DNA of 64,000 bases. Source: JAJRVM01 sp963700515. GTDB lineage: Bacteria > Planctomycetota > Planctomycetia > Pirellulales > Pirellulaceae. The DNA lies in the NCBI GenBank assembly GCA_963700515.1, contig CAVOXY010000004.1, positions 94,706 through 158,705 on the forward strand, given 5' to 3'. The translations under genes and the position numbers were made by a program. The notes below the pieces were generated by a model. That model was not told where the DNA came from. It saw nothing but the letters and a program-made list of their open reading frames with translations, and made no database searches. Positions 8,324-17,949 of the stretch are shown piece after piece; position 1 is the stretch's first letter; every line of letters begins with the position of its first letter.

Positions 8324-9505
8324 ATGAGCAGTGCAACATCACAACCTGCGAACCCAAAGAAGCCGGCCAAGGCACGCCCATTCCGCCGCGCGGTGCTGCG
8401 CGGGTTGGGTGTCGTGATGCCGCCGCTGTTGACGCTGGTTCTGTTTATCTGGGCCTGGGCGACCATTGACAGCTACGTTTTGAAGCCGATCGAAACGGGA
8501 ATCGGCCAGGTCGTCGTCTTCTTCTCCATGCGATCGAGCGTGAAGAACGGCATTCCCCGGGACGCCGAGCCCGAGAACATCGTGGTGGTCGATCGGAGCA
8601 ATGAGCGTATCCCGCCTGACAAAGTATTGCTCGCCGCCGGCCGTGTGGAAGGCATCGAGACAACGGCGCGCGCTTTTTCGTGGCGAGTCGCATCGTTTCG
8701 ATACGACGATACGAATTTCGTCCCGACACCTGATCACAAGTGGGTGCCTGAAGAGGTCTTTGATGAGGTCAAGGCGAGTCCGGGCAAGCTGAGCTTGTCG
8801 ACCGCTACCTCTCGTGAGATCTTCGAGCGTTTTACGCAGATGCGGTACCTTCCGCGGTGGAGGACGATCCCCGTATTCCTGATTGTCTTCGTCTCCGTGC
8901 TGTATCTGCTGGGCAGATTCTTGGCAGCCGGGTTCGGTCGCATTTTCGTGACCACAGTCGAGGCATTGATCAATCGACTGCCGGTCGTGCGCAACGTCTA
9001 TTCGTCCGTGAAGCAAGTAACCGATTTTGTCTTCAGTGAGCGAGAGATTGAGTTCAATCGCGTAGTGGCCGTGCAGTATCCGCGGCGAGGTATCTGGTCG
9101 ATCGGTTTTGTGACTGGCGAGAGTATGTTGGACATCAGCTCGGCGGCGAACGAACCGGTCTTGTCCGTCCTGATGCCGACTTCGCCGATGCCGGCCACCG
9201 GTTTCACGATCACGGTGCGAAAAAGCGAGACAGTGGATCTCGATATCACCATCGATCAGGCCATCCAGTTCGTTGTCAGCTGCGGTGTAGTCGTTCCCAC
9301 ACATCAACAACAGGGCGAAACGAGCGGGAAGATTTCCCAGGCGATAGCCCGGCGTTTCCAGGCTGATGTGGTCGAGGCGGAGGCCCCGGCGACGGGCCGG
9401 CTGAGCTGGCCACAGTCCACCGGCGGAGCCCTCACAGAACGGCGACGGTATCAAGGAAAGCACCGACCAGTCGACCGAGCGACCGCCGACACAACGGCAG
9501 CCTGA
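8324..9505 (+). CDS. DUF502 family membrane protein
   Basis: 393 residues from ATG 8324; the frame is open upstream to 8276 but without a good start. One membrane segment lies at about residues 28-50 (VMPPLLTLVLFIWAWATI), a second near residue 190 (IPVFLIVFVSVLYLLGRFL), and the DUF502 signature LPVVRNVYSSVKQVTDFV follows. Between the membrane segments is an insertion of about 100 residues. Molecular function is unknown for this family. It precedes hemC by 136 bases on the same strand. Confidence 0.85.
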   Translation: MSSATSQPANPKKPAKARPFRRAVLRGLGVVMPPLLTLVLFIWAWATIDSYVLKPIETGIGQVVVFFSMRSSVKNGIPRDAEPENIVVVDRSNERIPPDKVLLAAGRVEGIETTARAFSWRVASFRYDDTNFVPTPDHKWVPEEVFDEVKASPGKLSLSTATSREIFERFTQMRYLPRWRTIPVFLIVFVSVLYLLGRFLAAGFGRIFVTTVEALINRLPVVRNVYSSVKQVTDFVFSEREIEFNRVVAVQYPRRGIWSIGFVTGESMLDISSAANEPVLSVLMPTSPMPATGFTITVRKSETVDLDITIDQAIQFVVSCGVVVPTHQQQGETSGKISQAIARRFQADVVEAEAPATGRLSWPQSTGGALTERRRYQGKHRPVDRATADTTAA

Positions 9506-9641
9506 AGAGAAGTAGCCGCCACGCCGCCGTGGTAGGCCCCTGGACAGTCGGCTCGAATTTCCCCAAGCTGGAGAAGCGTCGTGGCAAGGGGCAGGTGGTG
9601 CGGGTTCTGAGAACGCGAAGCAGACAGGGCAGGGAATCGCG

Positions 9642-10580
9642 ATGAATCAACGGCAGGTATTGCGGCTGGGGACACGGGGAAGCGCCTTGGCGCGGTGGCA
9701 AGCGGATTGGGTTGCGAGTCAGTTGCAGCGTGAGGGAGTGGAGGTGGAGTTGGTACACATCACCACGCAAGGTGACGTGCGCAGCGGCCCCCTCGGGGCA
9801 TTGGGAACCGGGCCTCTGGGCGCACAGGGGTTGTTCACCAAGGAGATCCAGCGAGCGTTACTGGATGACCGGATTGACTTGGCGGTCCATAGTCTGAAAG
9901 ATCTCCCGACCGAACCGATCGACGGTTTGTCACTTGCCGCCGTACCGCAGCGTGAGAGTCCCGATGACGTTCTTATCAGCAATCAGGTCAACGATTTCGA
10001 TGCGCTGGCCCAGGGTGCCCGTGTGGGGACGGGCAGCATGCGGCGTCGCGCCCAGTTACTGAACGTGCGCGGCGACCTGACTGTGTTGGACATTCGCGGG
10101 AATGTTGACACAAGATTGCGGCTGTTGGACGAGGGGAAGTACGACGCGATTGTGCTGGCCGAAGCGGGACTCAAACGGCTGAAGCTGGCGGATCGTATCA
10201 CGCAGGTACTTCCCAGGTCCTGGATGTTACCCGCCATTGGCCAGGGGGCGCTGGGGCTGGAAACGCGCACCCGCGACGCACGGACGCGGCAGCGGGTCCA
10301 ACTGCTGGACGACCCGGATACGCACTGCGCCGTGAAAGCGGAACGGAGGCTCCTGGCGGCGCTACACGGTGGGTGCCTGGCACCGGTGGGCGCGTGGGGA
10401 CGAATGGTCGACGGACTGCTGCACCTGGACGCGACGGTGCTCCATCCCCAAGGCACGCAGCGTGTGACCGCGCACGTGACGGGGCCGCCGGACGATGCCG
10501 TCGTACTAGGCGAGGAAGCTGCCCGCCTATTGTTGGAGCAAGGTGCCAGCGACCTGATCGCCGCCGCCCGTGGTCAGTAG
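9642..10580 (+). CDS. hemC: Hydroxymethylbilane synthase (porphobilinogen deaminase)
   Basis: 312 residues, intact and of family length. It condenses four porphobilinogen molecules into hydroxymethylbilane for haem, sirohaem and cobamide synthesis in the cytoplasm. Visible motifs are LGTRGSALARWQ at the N-terminus, DLAVHSLKDLPTE with the catalytic Asp region, RRRAQLLNVR (substrate-binding arginines) and HGGCLAPVGAWG, whose Cys anchors the dipyrromethane cofactor. It ends 43 bases before bioB on the same strand, so it may be cotranscribed with the biotin operon. Confidence 0.96.
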   Translation: MNQRQVLRLGTRGSALARWQADWVASQLQREGVEVELVHITTQGDVRSGPLGALGTGPLGAQGLFTKEIQRALLDDRIDLAVHSLKDLPTEPIDGLSLAAVPQRESPDDVLISNQVNDFDALAQGARVGTGSMRRRAQLLNVRGDLTVLDIRGNVDTRLRLLDEGKYDAIVLAEAGLKRLKLADRITQVLPRSWMLPAIGQGALGLETRTRDARTRQRVQLLDDPDTHCAVKAERRLLAALHGGCLAPVGAWGRMVDGLLHLDATVLHPQGTQRVTAHVTGPPDDAVVLGEEAARLLLEQGASDLIAAARGQ

Positions 10581-10623
10581 TTTTAGGGAGTGAGTCGAGG
10601 CCTTGCTTCGTTGGAATCCCCAC

Positions 10624-11625
10624 ATGAATACCTGGATTGAAAAGGCGGCGAGTGTTCTTGATGGCGAACCGCTCACGCGCGAAACGGCCTGCCAGTTGGC
10701 TCGCTTGCCTGGCGAGGACGTGTTGGATCTGATCGCGCTTGCCAATCGGGTTCGCAATCGGTTCGCTTCCGGCTTCCACGGTTGCTCGATCCTCAACGCC
10801 AAATCGGGCATGTGTGGCGAGGATTGCCGATTTTGTGCCCAGTCAGCCGCGCACGCGACCGGCGTCGATGTCTATCCGTTAGTCAACATCGAGACGATGC
10901 TAGATGCGGCACAAGCGGCCTGGGATGCCGGCCTCCGCAGCTTCGGCATTGTTACTTCCGGTTACGGTTACCTGGAGTTGAATGAGGAGTTCCGTGCGAT
11001 TCTGGCGGGAATGGATGCGATTCATGAGCGCTGGCCGGAGATGGGTGTGTGTGCATCGCTTGGTATCCTTGGCGACGAGACAGCGACAGCCCTGGCCGTC
11101 CACCAGATTCAGCACTACAACTTGAATCTGCAAACCGCTCCCGATCGCTACGGCGAGTTGATCGCCACCACGCATCGGGTCGAACAACGGATGAACACGA
11201 TCCGGTTGCTCAAGCAGCGCGGCGTGACCATCTGCTCGGGAGGCATCATCGGGTTGAACGATACGATGGATGATCGCATTGCCCTGGGCTTTACTCTCCG
11301 CGAATTGGATGTCGATGTCATTCCGCTCAACGTGCTCGTCCCGATTCCAGGTACGCCACTGGCTAGTCAGGCACCGGTCCGTGCCGTCGATGCGGCCCGC
11401 ACATTCGCCCTGTTTCGGCTGATCAATCCGACGAAGGTAATCAAGTTTGCTGCTGGCCGGGAAACGGTCATGAGCGACTTTCAGGGCCTGTTGATGCTCT
11501 CGGGTGCCAACGGTTTCATCACCGGGGGGTATCTGACGACGCGCGGACGGGCGGTTGCCCAGGACCTGAAGCTGATGGAACATTTGCAGGGCTTCAGCGG
11601 GACCGGGGCGGAACCGCCATCATGA
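10624..11625 (+). CDS. bioB: Biotin synthase
   Basis: 333 residues from ATG 10624; a TTG at 10603 is also in frame but less likely. This radical SAM enzyme inserts sulfur into dethiobiotin. The CxxxCxxC cluster motif is in SGMCGEDCRFCAQS near residue 65, and ligands of the second cluster and the C-terminal KFAAGRETVMSDFQ segment are present. Its last bases overlap the bioA start by 4 (ATGA), so translation is coupled. It is first in the order bioB-A-F-G-C-D. Confidence 0.96.
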   Translation: MNTWIEKAASVLDGEPLTRETACQLARLPGEDVLDLIALANRVRNRFASGFHGCSILNAKSGMCGEDCRFCAQSAAHATGVDVYPLVNIETMLDAAQAAWDAGLRSFGIVTSGYGYLELNEEFRAILAGMDAIHERWPEMGVCASLGILGDETATALAVHQIQHYNLNLQTAPDRYGELIATTHRVEQRMNTIRLLKQRGVTICSGGIIGLNDTMDDRIALGFTLRELDVDVIPLNVLVPIPGTPLASQAPVRAVDAARTFALFRLINPTKVIKFAAGRETVMSDFQGLLMLSGANGFITGGYLTTRGRAVAQDLKLMEHLQGFSGTGAEPPS

Positions 11626-12905
11626 ACACGGACGAGTTGCTGGAATTCGATCGCCGTCATGTGTGGCATCCGTACACATCGATGACGGATCCGCTGCCCG
11701 TCTACCCCGTTGTCGCGGCCTGCGGCGTACGTCTCACGTTGGCGGACGGCAGGGAATTGATCGACGGCATGGCGAGCTGGTGGTCTGCCATTCACGGCTA
11801 CAATCACCCCGTGTTGAATGAAGCTGCTCATCAGCAACTGGACGCCATGGCGCATGTCATGTTCGGCGGCCTGACCCACACCCCAGCAGTCGAGCTTTCA
11901 GCGCGACTGCTGGAATTGGTGCCTGCCGGACTCGAGTGCGTGTTTCTTTGTGATTCGGGCTCGGTGTCGGTCGAAGTGGCCATGAAAATGGCGTTGCAGT
12001 ACTGGTCGGTTACCGGCTCGCCCGAGCGTCGGCGATTCCTGACGGTCCGCCACGGCTATCACGGCGACACGTTGCACGCCATGTCCGTCTGCGACCCGGC
12101 CACCGGCATGCACCGGCTCTTTCCAGGTGCGCTGCCGCAACAACTGTTTGCCGACGCTCCCCCCCTGGGTTTCGACCGACCTTGGTGCGATACGGACATC
12201 GACGCCTTTGCCCGCTTGCTTTGGGACAACGTCGAGAGCCTGGCCGGCGTGATTCTGGAGCCGATTGTCCAAGGCGCAGGCGGGATGCGATTCTACTCGC
12301 CAAAATACCTGCAGTGCGTGCGGGAATTGACCCGCGACGCGGGCATCCTGCTGATCCTGGACGAGATTGCCACGGGGTTGGGACGCACGGGACGGATGTT
12401 TGCCGCCGAACATGCCGGAGTCAGTCCAGACATCCTGTGCGTCGGCAAGGCGCTGACCGGAGGCTATCTGACGCTGGGTGCCACGATCGCAGCACGTGCT
12501 GTGGCCACGCGTGTGAGCGGTAACGGCCACGTTCTGATGCACGGACCTACGTTTATGGGAAATCCGCTGGCCTGCGCCGTGGCGCGCGCCAGCATTGATC
12601 TACTCACACAATCACCTTGGCAGCAGAATGTGCAACGGATCGAACGAGAACTGACCGCCGGACTGGCTCCCTGTCGCGATTTCGCTCATGTCGCCGACGT
12701 CCGTGTCCTCGGAGCGATTGGCGTTGTCGAGTTGAACGAATCGGTTGCTGTGGCGGCGTACCAGAGAGCGTTCGTCGCGCGCGGCGTGTGGGTGCGACCT
12801 TTTGGTAAACTGGTTTACGTCATGCCGCCGTACGTCATGCAGTCACCTGATATCGACACGTTGACGTCCGCCATCGTGGAAGTGGTGCGCGCGAATCCAA
12901 GTTAA
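11622..12905 (+). CDS. bioA: Adenosylmethionine-8-amino-7-oxononanoate aminotransferase
   Basis: 427 residues, intact. This PLP class III aminotransferase converts 8-amino-7-oxononanoate to 7,8-diaminopelargonate with S-adenosylmethionine as amino donor. Diagnostic features are RHVWHPYTSM at the N-terminus, GMASWWSAIHGYNHP (Trp pair of the substrate pocket), YHGDTLHAMSVCDP, ILDEIATGLGRTG (PLP Asp) and CVGKALTGGYLTLGATI with the Schiff-base Lys near residue 275. It overlaps bioB by 4 bases and is followed by bioF after 19 bases. Confidence 0.96.
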   Translation: MNTDELLEFDRRHVWHPYTSMTDPLPVYPVVAACGVRLTLADGRELIDGMASWWSAIHGYNHPVLNEAAHQQLDAMAHVMFGGLTHTPAVELSARLLELVPAGLECVFLCDSGSVSVEVAMKMALQYWSVTGSPERRRFLTVRHGYHGDTLHAMSVCDPATGMHRLFPGALPQQLFADAPPLGFDRPWCDTDIDAFARLLWDNVESLAGVILEPIVQGAGGMRFYSPKYLQCVRELTRDAGILLILDEIATGLGRTGRMFAAEHAGVSPDILCVGKALTGGYLTLGATIAARAVATRVSGNGHVLMHGPTFMGNPLACAVARASIDLLTQSPWQQNVQRIERELTAGLAPCRDFAHVADVRVLGAIGVVELNESVAVAAYQRAFVARGVWVRPFGKLVYVMPPYVMQSPDIDTLTSAIVEVVRANPS

Positions 12906-12924
12906 GATCCACAATCATCGTACC

Positions 12925-14116
12925 ATGAGTGATCACACGGATACCTGGCTGGCGGAACTGGCACAGAGCCTGGACGACCTGGCGGCGCGGCAACGCAGGC
13001 GAGAGTTGCGAACCGTGACGACACTGCCGGCCCACGGCATCCAGGTTGGTGATCGGACCTATCTGAACCTGGCCTCCAACGACTATCTTGGCTTGGGGAG
13101 TGACCTCCGACTGCATCAGGAGTTCGCTGCGGGCACTGGCAAGTGAAGAGACACTTGAGCGGATCGCCTTCACCGCTTCCGCCTCGCGTCTTCTGAGCGG
13201 TGAGCATCCTGCCCTGGCCGTTCTCGAAACGTTGCTTGAGGAAGCCTACGGACACGACCGCCGCGCGTTGGCATTCAATAGCGGGTATCATGCCAATATC
13301 GGGATCCTGCCGGCTCTGACCAGCCGCTCCGATCTGATCCTGTCGGATCGGCTGGTGCACGCCAGTCTGGTCGATGGGATTCGACTCTGCCATGCTTCCT
13401 GGTCCCGTTATCGCCATAATGATATGAATCATTTGAGCGATCTGCTGGCGAAGGGAGCCAGTACGGCGCGACGGATCTATCTCGTGACGGAATCATTATT
13501 CAGCATGGATGGTGATACTGCCGACCTGCAGACCTTAGTCGATTTGAAGCAGCGATACGGTGCGATCCTGTACGTTGATGAGGCGCATGCGGTCGGCGTG
13601 CGGGGTGCACAAGGCCTGGGACTGGCCGAAGAGCAAGGGCTCACCGGCAACGTGGATATCTTGGTCGGCACATTCGGCAAGGCCTTGGCATCCGCCGGTG
13701 CTTACGCCATTGTCGCTCCGCCGGTGCGCGAATATCTGGTTAATGCTGCCCGCTCCCTGATCTTCACCACCGCCATGCCGCCGATCTCCGTGTGGTGGAC
13801 CATCCACGTCCTGCGCCAGGCCCTGACGGCCGGCGACCGACGATCACAATTGAAGGAATGCATCCGCGTCTTCCGGCAGGCATTGGGCTGTACGGGTCCT
13901 GGTTCGCACATCGTGCCGCTCGTTGTGGGTGAGGATTTTGCGGCGGTCCAGCTCTCCCAGCGTTTGCGCGAGCACGGTTATTGGGTCCCACCGATCCGCC
14001 CGCCGACTGTACCAGACGGGACGGCGCGTTTACGATTCTCATTAGGGGCGAGGATGCACATCGATCAACTGACAGCCCTGGCGGCCGATGCCCTCAGTTT
14101 GAAGGAGACTCTGTGA
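12925..14116 (+). CDS. bioF: 8-amino-7-oxononanoate synthase (frameshifted)
   Basis: It condenses a pimeloyl thioester with alanine. The first 66 or so residues (from ATG 12925 to SDLRLHQEF) and the rest lie in different frames. The break is at about 13124, where removal of one G after TTC gives HQEF-LRALASEETLERIAF and a protein of about 396 residues, normal for BioF. Conserved elements are NDYLGLGS, ALAFNSGYHANIG, YVDEAHAVGVRG (PLP Asp-His) and GTFGKALASAGAY with the Schiff-base Lys. The GTG start of bioG overlaps its stop codon. Confidence 0.88.
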
Positions 14117-14850
14117 AATCTGTGTGGCTGCAACGTGGCCGCCGGCCGCGGGCACTCGTCTTTTTTGCTGGTTGGGGCATGGATGACAGGCCATTTCGCC
14201 GACTGGTGAGTTCTGATTACGATGTGTGTGTTTGTTATGACTATCGAAACTTGCCGGCCAGTTTCGGCTCATACGCACTGCGGAATCGCGCTCGCGATGC
14301 CAGTCCTGTGAGCGAGTCAATCGAGGCGGTCGGGGCCTACGACGAAGTCACCATTGTCGCTTGGTCCTTCGGCTGTGGAGTGGCGGCGCAGGTCATGGCC
14401 CACGGAAATTGGCCCGTGCAAGTTGCTCTGGCGCTCAACGGAACGGTGACTCCGGAGGACGACGAGGTGGGGATCCCTAAACGCTGGTTGGATGCCACCG
14501 CCGCGAGTCTGCTGCAAGGTGGGTGGTCGAGATTCGTGCGCCGCATGTGCTGGGACAAGGCGGCTCGCCAGGACTTCGAAAGACACGCCCCTCAGCGAGA
14601 CTTGGCCGGTGCGGTCGCCGAACTGGATGTTCTGCGACAACTCACAACCCCCGCCCGGTGCGATTTCACGCGCGCCCTGATCGGAACGCAGGATCGGATC
14701 ATCTTGCCCGAGAACCAGCAACGTTGCTGGGAACGATTCCATGTGCCCGTGCAGAGAATCACCGCGCCGCATTATCCGTTTCATTTGTGGCAATCTTGGG
14801 AAGAACTGCTGTTGGCCGGGACGGAAGAGATGACATGGAACACCCCCTGA
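14113..14850 (+). CDS. bioG: BioG-like pimeloyl-ACP methyl ester esterase (DUF452 alpha/beta hydrolase)
   Basis: 245 residues from GTG 14113, which overlaps the bioF TGA (GTGA). The frame is open upstream through bioF, but the coupled GTG and the N-terminus VKSVWLQRG mark the likely start. Family marks are FFAGWGMDDRPF (oxyanion region), DYRN, the nucleophile elbow AWSFGCG with Ser near residue 85, and a C-terminal HYPFHLW with the catalytic His. BioG removes the methyl group installed by BioC, releasing pimeloyl-ACP for BioF. Its place between bioF and bioC supports the call. Confidence 0.85.
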   Translation: MKSVWLQRGRRPRALVFFAGWGMDDRPFRRLVSSDYDVCVCYDYRNLPASFGSYALRNRARDASPVSESIEAVGAYDEVTIVAWSFGCGVAAQVMAHGNWPVQVALALNGTVTPEDDEVGIPKRWLDATAASLLQGGWSRFVRRMCWDKAARQDFERHAPQRDLAGAVAELDVLRQLTTPARCDFTRALIGTQDRIILPENQQRCWERFHVPVQRITAPHYPFHLWQSWEELLLAGTEEMTWNTP

Positions 14851-15617
14851 CAGGCAAGGCACTGATGGCGCGGCAATTCGCGCGGAGCACGCCGACCTAC
14901 GACCGGGCGGCGATAGTTCAGCGCGATATGGCGTAGCAATTGGTGCGCCGGATTGAAGGTGCCGTGCGCCATCGCCGGTGCGAAAACGTCTTGGAATTGG
15001 GGTGCGGCACGGGGCTGCTGACCGAGCTGCTGCTCCAACGGTTTGCCATTAAGCGTCTGGTACTCAACGACATCGTACCCGACTTGGCCGGCGTGGCGCG
15101 GAGGTGTGCGGGCAGCCGACCAGGACTTCAGTTGGACCTCTGCCCGGGTGACATGGAATCGGTGCCGTTGCCGACAGGACAGGATCTCGTGGCTTCCAAT
15201 GCCGTGCTGCAATGGGCCAGCGAGCCCGGTGTGATGCTGGATAAAATGACCGATGCCGTCATGCCAGGTGGGATCCTGGCGATCGCCACTTTTGGCCCGA
15301 GCAATCTTCAGGAAACGCGTGACTTGACGGGCGCATGTTTGCACTACCTTTCGTTGGATGAACTGCGGTCACAACTGGCCGTCCGCACCGACGTGCTAGA
15401 ATGTTACCAGTGGCTTCGGACCATCTCGTTCGGGTCCGCCTACGAGGTACTCCAGCACTTGAAACGAACCGGGGTCAACAGCCTGCAGCGGAAATACTGG
15501 TCACCGCGCGCGATGAAGGAATTCTGCACCGGCTACGAGTCCCGTTTCCGCGCGGAAAGTGGCGTGCCACTGACTTATCATCCGATCATCGTGGTGGCTC
15601 GAAGGCGAACTAGTTGA
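14835..15617 (+). CDS. bioC: Malonyl-ACP O-methyltransferase BioC with an in-frame TAG
   Basis: ATG 14835 overlaps the end of bioG by 16 bases. The frame runs to 15617 (260 codons, family length) but is interrupted by TAG at 14934-14936 after RAAIVQRDMA; the same frame continues QLVRRIEGAV. The class I methyltransferase motif VLELGCGTGLLTELLL (SAM loop) and the following acidic strand end are intact downstream. A C-to-T change in CAG (Gln) would produce the stop. Re-initiation at TTG 14940 would lose the first 35 residues. BioC methylates malonyl-ACP so the fatty acid system can build the pimeloyl chain. Confidence 0.85.
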
Positions 15618-15639
15618 CTTTTGCAGTTGAGTATCGCAG

Positions 15640-16332
15640 ATGATTCTGTTCGTGGCGGGAATTGACACGGGAATCGGGAAGACAGTCGCCACGGGTCATT
15701 TGGCAGCGTGGTTTCGGCGGCAAGGTCACCGGACGATCACTCAGAAGCTGGTGCAGACCGGCTGCCAGGACACCAGTGAAGACATCCAAGTGCATCGCAG
15801 CCTGATGGGCCTGGCGTTGCTTCCCGAAGATCACCAGGGGCTTACCTGCCCGGCGATCTATCCATTTCCCGCATCCCCGCACTTGGCCGCGTCCCTGGCC
15901 GGCAGACCGATCGACGTGGAGTGGATCGTCAACTGCACCGTTCAATTGGCTGCGTGCTATGACATTGTCTTGGTCGAAGGTGCCGGCGGTTTGATGGTAC
16001 CCTTGACTCGCAACACAACGATCATCGACCTTATCGCTCGGCAGGCCTGGCCGGTCGTCTTGGTCACCGCGCCTCGGTTGGGATCGATCAACCACACACT
16101 TCTCTCACTCGAGGCCATTCACCGGCGCGAGATCCACCTTGCCGCGGTGATTTACAACCTGCATCATTCGGCGACACCCGAAATCGTTACCGACACACGA
16201 GAAGTGATTCAACAGGTGATCGCCAGTGCGGGGAGCCGCGCACCGGTCATTGATCTGCCAGCTGGAGTGAATGTGAACGATGCCGGAGGATGGGATGACG
16301 CCGGCCTGCAACGTCTGCTGCGAAATACGTGA
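15640..16332 (+). CDS. bioD: Dethiobiotin synthetase
   Basis: 230 residues, intact. It forms the ureido ring of dethiobiotin from diaminopelargonate, CO2 and ATP. The P-loop GIDTGIGKTVATGHL is at residues 7-21. KLVQTGC corresponds to the substrate Lys/Thr region and VLVEGAGGLMVPLT is the second conserved motif. It starts 22 bases after bioC and closes the biotin operon, so the genes for pimeloyl formation and all four ring-assembly steps are together here. Confidence 0.95.
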   Translation: MILFVAGIDTGIGKTVATGHLAAWFRRQGHRTITQKLVQTGCQDTSEDIQVHRSLMGLALLPEDHQGLTCPAIYPFPASPHLAASLAGRPIDVEWIVNCTVQLAACYDIVLVEGAGGLMVPLTRNTTIIDLIARQAWPVVLVTAPRLGSINHTLLSLEAIHRREIHLAAVIYNLHHSATPEIVTDTREVIQQVIASAGSRAPVIDLPAGVNVNDAGGWDDAGLQRLLRNT

Positions 16333-16439
16333 GAACTGGGCCCCCGAACTGGGAACTGACTTGTCCACCACGAGCCCCCACCGCGCAACTTGTCCTGGCC
16401 GGTCACCATGAGGGCCGTCCGACGCGCTTCACGATCAGC

Positions 16440-16468
16440 TTGTTCCGGCTGACTCACGCCTCTAAAAT
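16440..16468 (+). promoter_or_regulatory. Candidate sigma-70 promoter for the sialidase-like gene
   Basis: TTGTTC (16440-16445), a 17-base spacer and TAAAAT (16463-16468). The downstream gene starts at 16579 with its own Shine-Dalgarno, leaving a leader of about 100 bases. Its position after the bioD stop suggests an independent transcript. Confidence 0.45.
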
Positions 16469-16578
16469 ACGGAGCGGACGTTAACGGCGAACCCGCAGCG
16501 CGGCAAAGGAGAATCGCTTATCCTGTGCGGCGATGTCTGGTGAGAAACGCTCTCTCGGCGTTGCAGAGGAGAATCAAC

Positions 16579-17619
16579 ATGGTTATCCGAATCGGTTTGC
16601 TCTGGGTACTCGCGAGCGTCGCTGCTGCTGACGAACCTTTCCACGCGGTGGTGGCCCCGGTTGGGCCATCGAATCCACGCAACAGCGAGGCGGCGATCAT
16701 TCCGCTCCAGAACGGTTCACTGCTGCTGGGGTGGACGGAGTTCTATGCTGGCAGTGGAGCCGACCACGGGCCTGCGCGGATCTCCGGAAAAATTTCCTCT
16801 GATGGTGGGCGCACCTGGGGCGACAAGGTCACGCTGGTCGACAACGATGGCGGCTGTAATGTCATGGAAGTGAATTTCCTGAGGCTGAAGGATGGCCGCA
16901 TTGCTCTTTTCTACTGCCAGAAGAACTCAGAAGACAAAGATTGCCGCGTCATGATGCGCACCTCGCGCGATGAAGGCCAGACGTTTGGCGACGTCAAACA
17001 GTTGAGCCCCGACGGTGTCTACACGGGCTTGACGAACGGCCGTTCGATTCGTTTGCGATCGGGGCGTATTCTGCTAGAGGCCTGGGAAGGGGGGGACAGC
17101 TACTGCTACCTCTCGGATGATGATGGCCAGACCTGGCGCGAGTCCCAACGCATCAAGCCCGGTGATGGTTCATGGGAACCTGCCTGTATGGAACTCAAGG
17201 ACGGCCGGGTCCTGATGTTGACGCGCACTGGGTTGGGTGGTCAGTACCAGAGTTTCTCGTCCGATGGTGGCGCGACGTGGAGCGTGCCGGTACTGTCTCA
17301 GTTGGTCGGTACCGCCGCACCGGTGTCGATCAGTCGAATTCCTACCACGGGCGATCTGCTGGCGATCTGGAATCACAATCCCGGCACGGCCGATGCGCAC
17401 AACCGCAACCGAAATCCGCTGACCGCCGCGATTTCCCGCGATGAAGGTCAGACGTGGGAACAGTTTCGTAACATCGAGCAAGCTCCGGACGACGCGTGGG
17501 CTTATCCCGCCGTCACGTGGGTCAAGGACCAGGCACTGGTAACCTACTTCAACTACCAAGGAGGTCATTCGCTGCAGCTCAAGATTCTGCCCGCAGACTG
17601 GTTCTATGAAGTTCAGTGA
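16579..17619 (+). CDS. Secreted sialidase-like (BNR/Asp-box) exo-hydrolase family protein
   Basis: 346 residues from ATG 16579, preceded by AGAGGAG at 7-base spacing and followed by a signal peptide (MVIRIGLLWVLASVAAA). Five Asp-box repeats are readable: SSDGGRTWGD, SRDEGQTFGD, SDDDGQTWRE, SSDGGATWSV and SRDEGQTWEQ, giving the six-bladed propeller of the exo-alpha-sialidase superfamily. Such planctomycete proteins are numerous and probably act on environmental glycans; true sialidase activity is not established. The frame is intact. Confidence 0.82.
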   Translation: MVIRIGLLWVLASVAAADEPFHAVVAPVGPSNPRNSEAAIIPLQNGSLLLGWTEFYAGSGADHGPARISGKISSDGGRTWGDKVTLVDNDGGCNVMEVNFLRLKDGRIALFYCQKNSEDKDCRVMMRTSRDEGQTFGDVKQLSPDGVYTGLTNGRSIRLRSGRILLEAWEGGDSYCYLSDDDGQTWRESQRIKPGDGSWEPACMELKDGRVLMLTRTGLGGQYQSFSSDGGATWSVPVLSQLVGTAAPVSISRIPTTGDLLAIWNHNPGTADAHNRNRNPLTAAISRDEGQTWEQFRNIEQAPDDAWAYPAVTWVKDQALVTYFNYQGGHSLQLKILPADWFYEVQ

Positions 17620-17631
17620 AAGAGACATCCC

Positions 17632-17943
17632 ATGAATATTCCTGAGATGTCGATTGGAGAAACGCAGATGCCTCGACCCAATGTGACGCTTCAACCGAGC
17701 AAACGAACTGTTACGATGGCAGCCGCGCAGATCTATTCAGCCTACATCGCTGCCGGCTGGGTGCAGAAGGAAGAAGGCATCGATGGCTGGATCGACCGTG
17801 CGATCCGCGAAGCCATTGCCATCGCACGCAACGTAGACGCCACTGTCCAAAGTGACGAAGAGTTGCCTGATGAAGGCAGACCGCGTTTGCGTGAGTGGCC
17901 CGACGATTCCACGGTGCTGCCAAAACGCGATCGGCTGGACTGA
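17632..17943 (+). CDS. Small hypothetical protein
   Basis: 103 codons from ATG 17632, or 91 from ATG 17668 (MPRPNVTLQP). It starts 12 bases after the sialidase-like gene. The middle is a predicted helix pair (AAQIYSAYIAAG, then IDRAIREAIAIARNVD) and the acidic C-terminus ends in DRLD. No signal peptide or catalytic motif is visible. I do not recognise the family, but the amino-acid make-up and spacing suggest a real gene. Confidence 0.5.
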   Translation: MNIPEMSIGETQMPRPNVTLQPSKRTVTMAAAQIYSAYIAAGWVQKEEGIDGWIDRAIREAIAIARNVDATVQSDEELPDEGRPRLREWPDDSTVLPKRDRLD

Positions 17944-17949
17944 CGACTT

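Noticed and set aside
14934..14936. Recoding of TAG as an amino acid genome-wide
   Set aside because: TAG is used as the normal stop of flgG, the GCS2 ligase, the aminotransferase and the permease, so a changed code is not supported.
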